DNA from: CAZADA01 sp964636945
GTDB taxonomy: Bacteria > Pseudomonadota > Alphaproteobacteria > Caulobacterales > Maricaulaceae
Length of the DNA stretch: 16,145 bases
Assembly (NCBI GenBank): GCA_964636945.1
Contig: CAZWVH010000065.1
Coordinates: 1-16,145, forward strand
Direction of reading: 5' to 3'
Shown here: positions 13,297-16,145 of the stretch, piece after piece
Position numbering within the stretch: the first letter of the stretch is position 1
How the letters are laid out: the number at the start of each line of letters is the position of its first letter
Made by a program: the position numbers and the translations under genes
The notes under the pieces: generated by a model
Database searches by the model: none
What the model was told of the DNA's origin: nothing
Seen by the model: only the letters and a program-made list of their open reading frames with translations

Positions 13297-14664
13297 ATGC
13301 TCACCGCCGTCAACCCGGCCACGGGAGAAATCGTCCGTCAAACAGAGGTGGAAACGCCACAATCTTTAGAGGGCAAACTCGCCAGCGCCGACGCGGCGTT
13401 CCAATTGTGGCGAAAGCGGTCATATGCCGAGCGCGCCCAAGTATTGACAGCCGTCGCCAAGCGGATGCGCGAGACTGTGGAACGGCTCGCACCGCTGATG
13501 ACCGAAGAGATGGGCAAGCCCATCAAAGAAGCGCGCGGCGAAGTGGAAAAGGCCGCATGGTGCGCTGAACACTATGCTCAACACGCTGAAGGCTATCTGG
13601 CGCGCCAAGTCATCGCTTCAGATGCGGCAACCAGCTATGTTCAGCATCTGCCTTTGGGGACGGTCTTGGGTGTCCTGCCTTGGAATGCGCCCTTCTGGCT
13701 CGCGTTTCGTTTTTGCGCACCAGCGCTGATGGCCGGCAATACCTGCTTAATGAAACACGACCCGCATGTGCCGGGCTGTGCGGCGGGCATCGCTGAAGTA
13801 TTCCGTGAAGTTGGCGCACCAGACGGGATATTTGACGCCCTATTCCTAGAAACGCCCGAAGTGGAGGCGGTCATTCGTGACCGGCGGATCCGCGCGGTGT
13901 CATTCACCGGATCTGCGCGCGGCGGCGCGGCTGTCGCCAGCATCGCCGCATCAGAAATCAAACCATCCGTGCTCGAGCTCGGTGGATCGGATCCCTCGAT
14001 CGTGCTTGCCGATGCCGATCTCGACAAGGCCGCGGACGTCCTCAAACTCTCTCGGATTATCAATGCCGGCCAGTCATGCATCGCGGCCAAGCGGCTGATT
14101 GTGGAGGCGCCCGTCTATGACACAGTCCTCGAAAAATTGGCCGCCAGATTGTCGCAGCTCACTGTCGGCGATCCGGCGTTGGAGACCACAGATGTGGGTC
14201 CCTTAGCCCGGAACGATCTGCGTGATGAGTTGCACCGGCAAGTGATTGAGACCGTCCACCAAGGCGCCAATCTCGTCATGGGGGGCGATGTGATCCCCAA
14301 CGCACCCGGCTTTTTCTACCCTGTCACCCTATTGAGCGACGTACGTCCTGGCATGTGCGCCTTCACCGAGGAGACTTTTGGTCCGGTGGCGGCGGTCATT
14401 CGCGCTGAATCGGCGCACGAGGCGCTATCCATGGCCAATGACAGCGAATATGGGCTCGCCGCCAGCATTTGGACGGGCAACACAGAACGCGCGCAGGCTA
14501 TGGCTCGCGACATCGAAACTGGGCAAGTCGCGATCAACGGCATAGTCAAAACGGATCCCCGCTTACCCAGCGGCGGCGTCAAAAGATCTGGTTTTGGCCG
14601 GGAATTGGGGCCTCATGGCATTATGGAATTCGTCAACGTCCAACAGGTTTGGGTGGGCGCATGA
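13297..14664 (+). CDS. doeC: NAD(P)-dependent aspartate-semialdehyde dehydrogenase DoeC (ALDH superfamily)
   Basis: A 455-residue aldehyde dehydrogenase oxidising an aldehyde to the acid. The oxyanion N130 (PWNAPFW), cofactor K153, general base E227 (ELGGSDP) and nucleophile C261 (NAGQSCIAAKR) are all present, together with FTGS (203-206) and the EETFGPVAAV block. By sequence it resembles short succinate-semialdehyde dehydrogenases of the Sad/YneI type (about 460 residues). Its place as last gene of the doe operon suggests aspartate semialdehyde as substrate, giving aspartate. Succinate semialdehyde remains possible. It has the strongest ribosome site of the operon, AAGGAG, 6 bases before the ATG, preceded by the interleaved inverted repeats. 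Confidence 0.85.
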   Translation: MLTAVNPATGEIVRQTEVETPQSLEGKLASADAAFQLWRKRSYAERAQVLTAVAKRMRETVERLAPLMTEEMGKPIKEARGEVEKAAWCAEHYAQHAEGYLARQVIASDAATSYVQHLPLGTVLGVLPWNAPFWLAFRFCAPALMAGNTCLMKHDPHVPGCAAGIAEVFREVGAPDGIFDALFLETPEVEAVIRDRRIRAVSFTGSARGGAAVASIAASEIKPSVLELGGSDPSIVLADADLDKAADVLKLSRIINAGQSCIAAKRLIVEAPVYDTVLEKLAARLSQLTVGDPALETTDVGPLARNDLRDELHRQVIETVHQGANLVMGGDVIPNAPGFFYPVTLLSDVRPGMCAFTEETFGPVAAVIRAESAHEALSMANDSEYGLAASIWTGNTERAQAMARDIETGQVAINGIVKTDPRLPSGGVKRSGFGRELGPHGIMEFVNVQQVWVGA

Positions 14665-14719
14665 ATCCAATTTGGTCCCTGCTGTCACACCAAGCCGCCA
14701 ACCGATGACGATGCAACAC

Positions 14720-14735
14720 GCGCGTCGCAGCGCGC
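14720..14735 (+). terminator. Weak hairpin after doeC
   Basis: GCGCG and CGCGC pair as a 5-bp stem around a 6-base loop, 56 bases after the doeC stop. No T-run follows. It is a marginal candidate for the operon end. Confidence 0.2.
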
Positions 14736-14741
14736 CTGCGC

Positions 14742-14753
14742 TTAGACATCTAA
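14742..14753. promoter_or_regulatory. Palindrome TTAGA-CA-TCTAA upstream of the acyltransferase
   Basis: Two perfect 5-base arms around a CA centre lie in an A+T-rich leader about 110 bases before the acyltransferase start. The shape suits a dimeric regulator site. No clear -35/-10 pair was found around it; TTGAAT at 14785 is one weak -35 option. Confidence 0.25.
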
Positions 14754-14863
14754 GATATTCGGTGTGATTTATTCTTTGTAGGGATTGAATTTATTGAGTT
14801 GCAGCAATTGCAATTCCCCGCCTCAGCTGGTTCTTTGTGAACAAGCCAGGGGGATGGTCAATC

Positions 14864-16084
14864 ATGGCTGCAATTCAAAACCCAAATCGTCTAGAGCCAT
14901 ATGCTTCAGGGACGGTGGCGCACGACGTATCGGAAAACATCCGTATTGCCCGGGTTGTGTGTATTTTCTTCATGATGTTCACCCATGTGACGGGCACTTG
15001 GTATCTGACGGGCGAAAACTACACTGCCACAGCTTTCGATCAGATCCGGTTTTTCGTTATGGACACCGCCGGGCGCTCGTGCGTGCCATTGCTGTCCATC
15101 ATTTCCGCCTATTTGGCGTGCCGGCTACCGAGGGCGAAGGGCTTCTTCCATCAAGCTTTGCGCAAAGCCAGGAGCCTTCTTGTGCCAATGGTGCTGTGGA
15201 GCCTTCCTTTTGTCGGCTTTGCTTTATTGCGCGAGCAAGCTGAACCCGGCTCATTTCTCGCAGAGAAGGGAATGGCGTTCGAACCGCTCTCGATTTTGAT
15301 TTGGTTGTCCGGGGTAGCGGCCGATCCACCAAACGAGATTTTGGGATTTCTCCGAGACATCTTCGTGCTGTCCATGGCGCTGCCCCTGCTTGTTTTTGCG
15401 GTGCGCAGAGTTCCGTTCATATCGCTGGCTGTTGCCGCCGCGATCTCGCTTTGGGACCCGGACACAATCATTCTGTTTCGACCCCAAATCCTGTTCTTCT
15501 ACGTCTTGGGAATCGTCTTTGCTTTCGATCAGGACGATATTTGGCGAAAGGTCAGGCGCTGGACACCCTATATCATCGTCAGCTTTTTCGTTTTTGGCCT
15601 CCCAATTTCACTCTGGCATACACACATCTCCGAGTTGGCCAGCGAGTATGGCATCGCCAAAACGTCCCGGCTTGATTACGAGTTTATGTATAAGCTCCAG
15701 ACGATACATCGCATCTTAGGCGTCGCCACATTTTGGATACTTGCAGACTACCTTCGCACCACCCGAGTGAAGGCATTCTTTTTAAGACTTGAGCCATTTA
15801 TCTTTATAGCATTTTGTAGTCACCTGATCTTTTTCCGGGTTTCATGGGAGTTCTGGCGTCGGTTTGCTGGGAATGGCTCAGGCGATTTTTTTGCCGCGAC
15901 ACTCCATCCCTGGTACGCCGGATACTGGTTAATCGGACCTGCTTTGGCGTTATTGGCGGCCGTCATAGGCGGGCTCGTCATGAATGCGATCGCCCCGCCA
16001 GTGCTCTCCGTTTTGAATGGCGGACGAAAGCTTTCCTCAAACTATCCCGGGCTATTTCGAGTTCGCCGCAGTCCCGCAGAATAG
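14864..16084 (+). CDS. Acyltransferase-3 family membrane protein (OafA/ExoH-like)
   Basis: A 406-residue polytopic inner-membrane protein with about ten hydrophobic helices, the size of stand-alone acyltransferase-3 (PF01757) proteins. The first helix carries the family R-x10-H pattern (R30 to H41 in RVVCIFFMMFTH), and a second conserved block reads GRSCVPLLSIISAY (70-83). Members transfer acetyl, succinyl or other acyl groups to polysaccharides, lipids or glycans; the acceptor here is unknown. I chose ATG 14864, with AGGGGG at 14848-14853, over an in-frame GTG at 14837 that lacks a ribosome site. The 3' part is notably A+T-rich compared with the rest of the window. Its link to the ectoine operon is positional only. 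Confidence 0.82.
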   Translation: MAAIQNPNRLEPYASGTVAHDVSENIRIARVVCIFFMMFTHVTGTWYLTGENYTATAFDQIRFFVMDTAGRSCVPLLSIISAYLACRLPRAKGFFHQALRKARSLLVPMVLWSLPFVGFALLREQAEPGSFLAEKGMAFEPLSILIWLSGVAADPPNEILGFLRDIFVLSMALPLLVFAVRRVPFISLAVAAAISLWDPDTIILFRPQILFFYVLGIVFAFDQDDIWRKVRRWTPYIIVSFFVFGLPISLWHTHISELASEYGIAKTSRLDYEFMYKLQTIHRILGVATFWILADYLRTTRVKAFFLRLEPFIFIAFCSHLIFFRVSWEFWRRFAGNGSGDFFAATLHPWYAGYWLIGPALALLAAVIGGLVMNAIAPPVLSVLNGGRKLSSNYPGLFRVRRSPAE

Positions 16085-16145
16085 ATGGCACAAGCGGTAT
16101 AGACGTTAAACGCCGCTCGGCCGTCGTCCGCCTGGAAAACCATGC
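16085..16145. other. Right-edge remnant without an assignable gene
   Basis: Sixty-one bases follow the acyltransferase stop. On the minus strand one frame is open from the edge and ends at the TAA read from 16110-16108 (last residues HGFPGGRRPSGV). It could be the end of a convergent gene but is too short to judge. Confidence 0.15.

Overview
The window looks like chromosomal DNA of a free-living, probably aquatic alphaproteobacterium. The evidence is a moderately high G+C content, a TonB receptor with an outer-membrane lipoprotein, alphaproteobacterial-type tRNA arms, a DUF1328 membrane peptide and an ectoine-catabolism operon. A Maricaulales/Hyphomonadales-like host is my guess, not something the sequence proves. 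I see no insertion sequence, phage, CRISPR array or rRNA.

Left part (1-4840). A lipoprotein gene runs off the left edge on the minus strand. Upstream of it is a short orphan type IV prepilin peptidase on the same strand. Divergent from these, on the plus strand, are a TonB-dependent receptor and a short-chain dehydrogenase that probably form a two-gene unit. A CAU-anticodon tRNA follows, best read as tRNA-Ile2. The lipoprotein promoter region carries three TCA(T/C) half-sites at exact 11-base spacing, which resembles a tandem Pho box.

Middle part (4840-9280). A gap of about 400 bases holds one possible 48-residue membrane peptide on the minus strand. Then come an MFS transporter, a 57-residue DUF1328/YtjA protein, an iron-type alcohol dehydrogenase whose stop overlaps the start of a hotdog-fold thioesterase, and a 1-Cys peroxiredoxin.

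Right part (9435-14664). This is the most coherent system: four co-directional genes that together make a complete ectoine-to-aspartate route. DoeA (M24 fold) opens the ectoine ring to N-acetyl-diaminobutyrate. An M20 amidohydrolase (DoeB2) removes the acetyl group. An EctB-type PLP transaminase converts diaminobutyrate to aspartate semialdehyde, and an aldehyde dehydrogenase (DoeC) oxidises that to aspartate. No ectA or ectC, uptake system or regulator is in the window. DoeA has lost all five M24 metal ligands, and a pair of interleaved inverted repeats sits just before the doeC ribosome-binding site. The window ends with an acyltransferase-3 membrane protein that contains an A+T-rich stretch.

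The observations most worth following are the EctB-family enzyme in a catabolic operon, the doeA-doeC intercistronic RNA element and the Pho-box-like array. I found no convincing wholly novel system.
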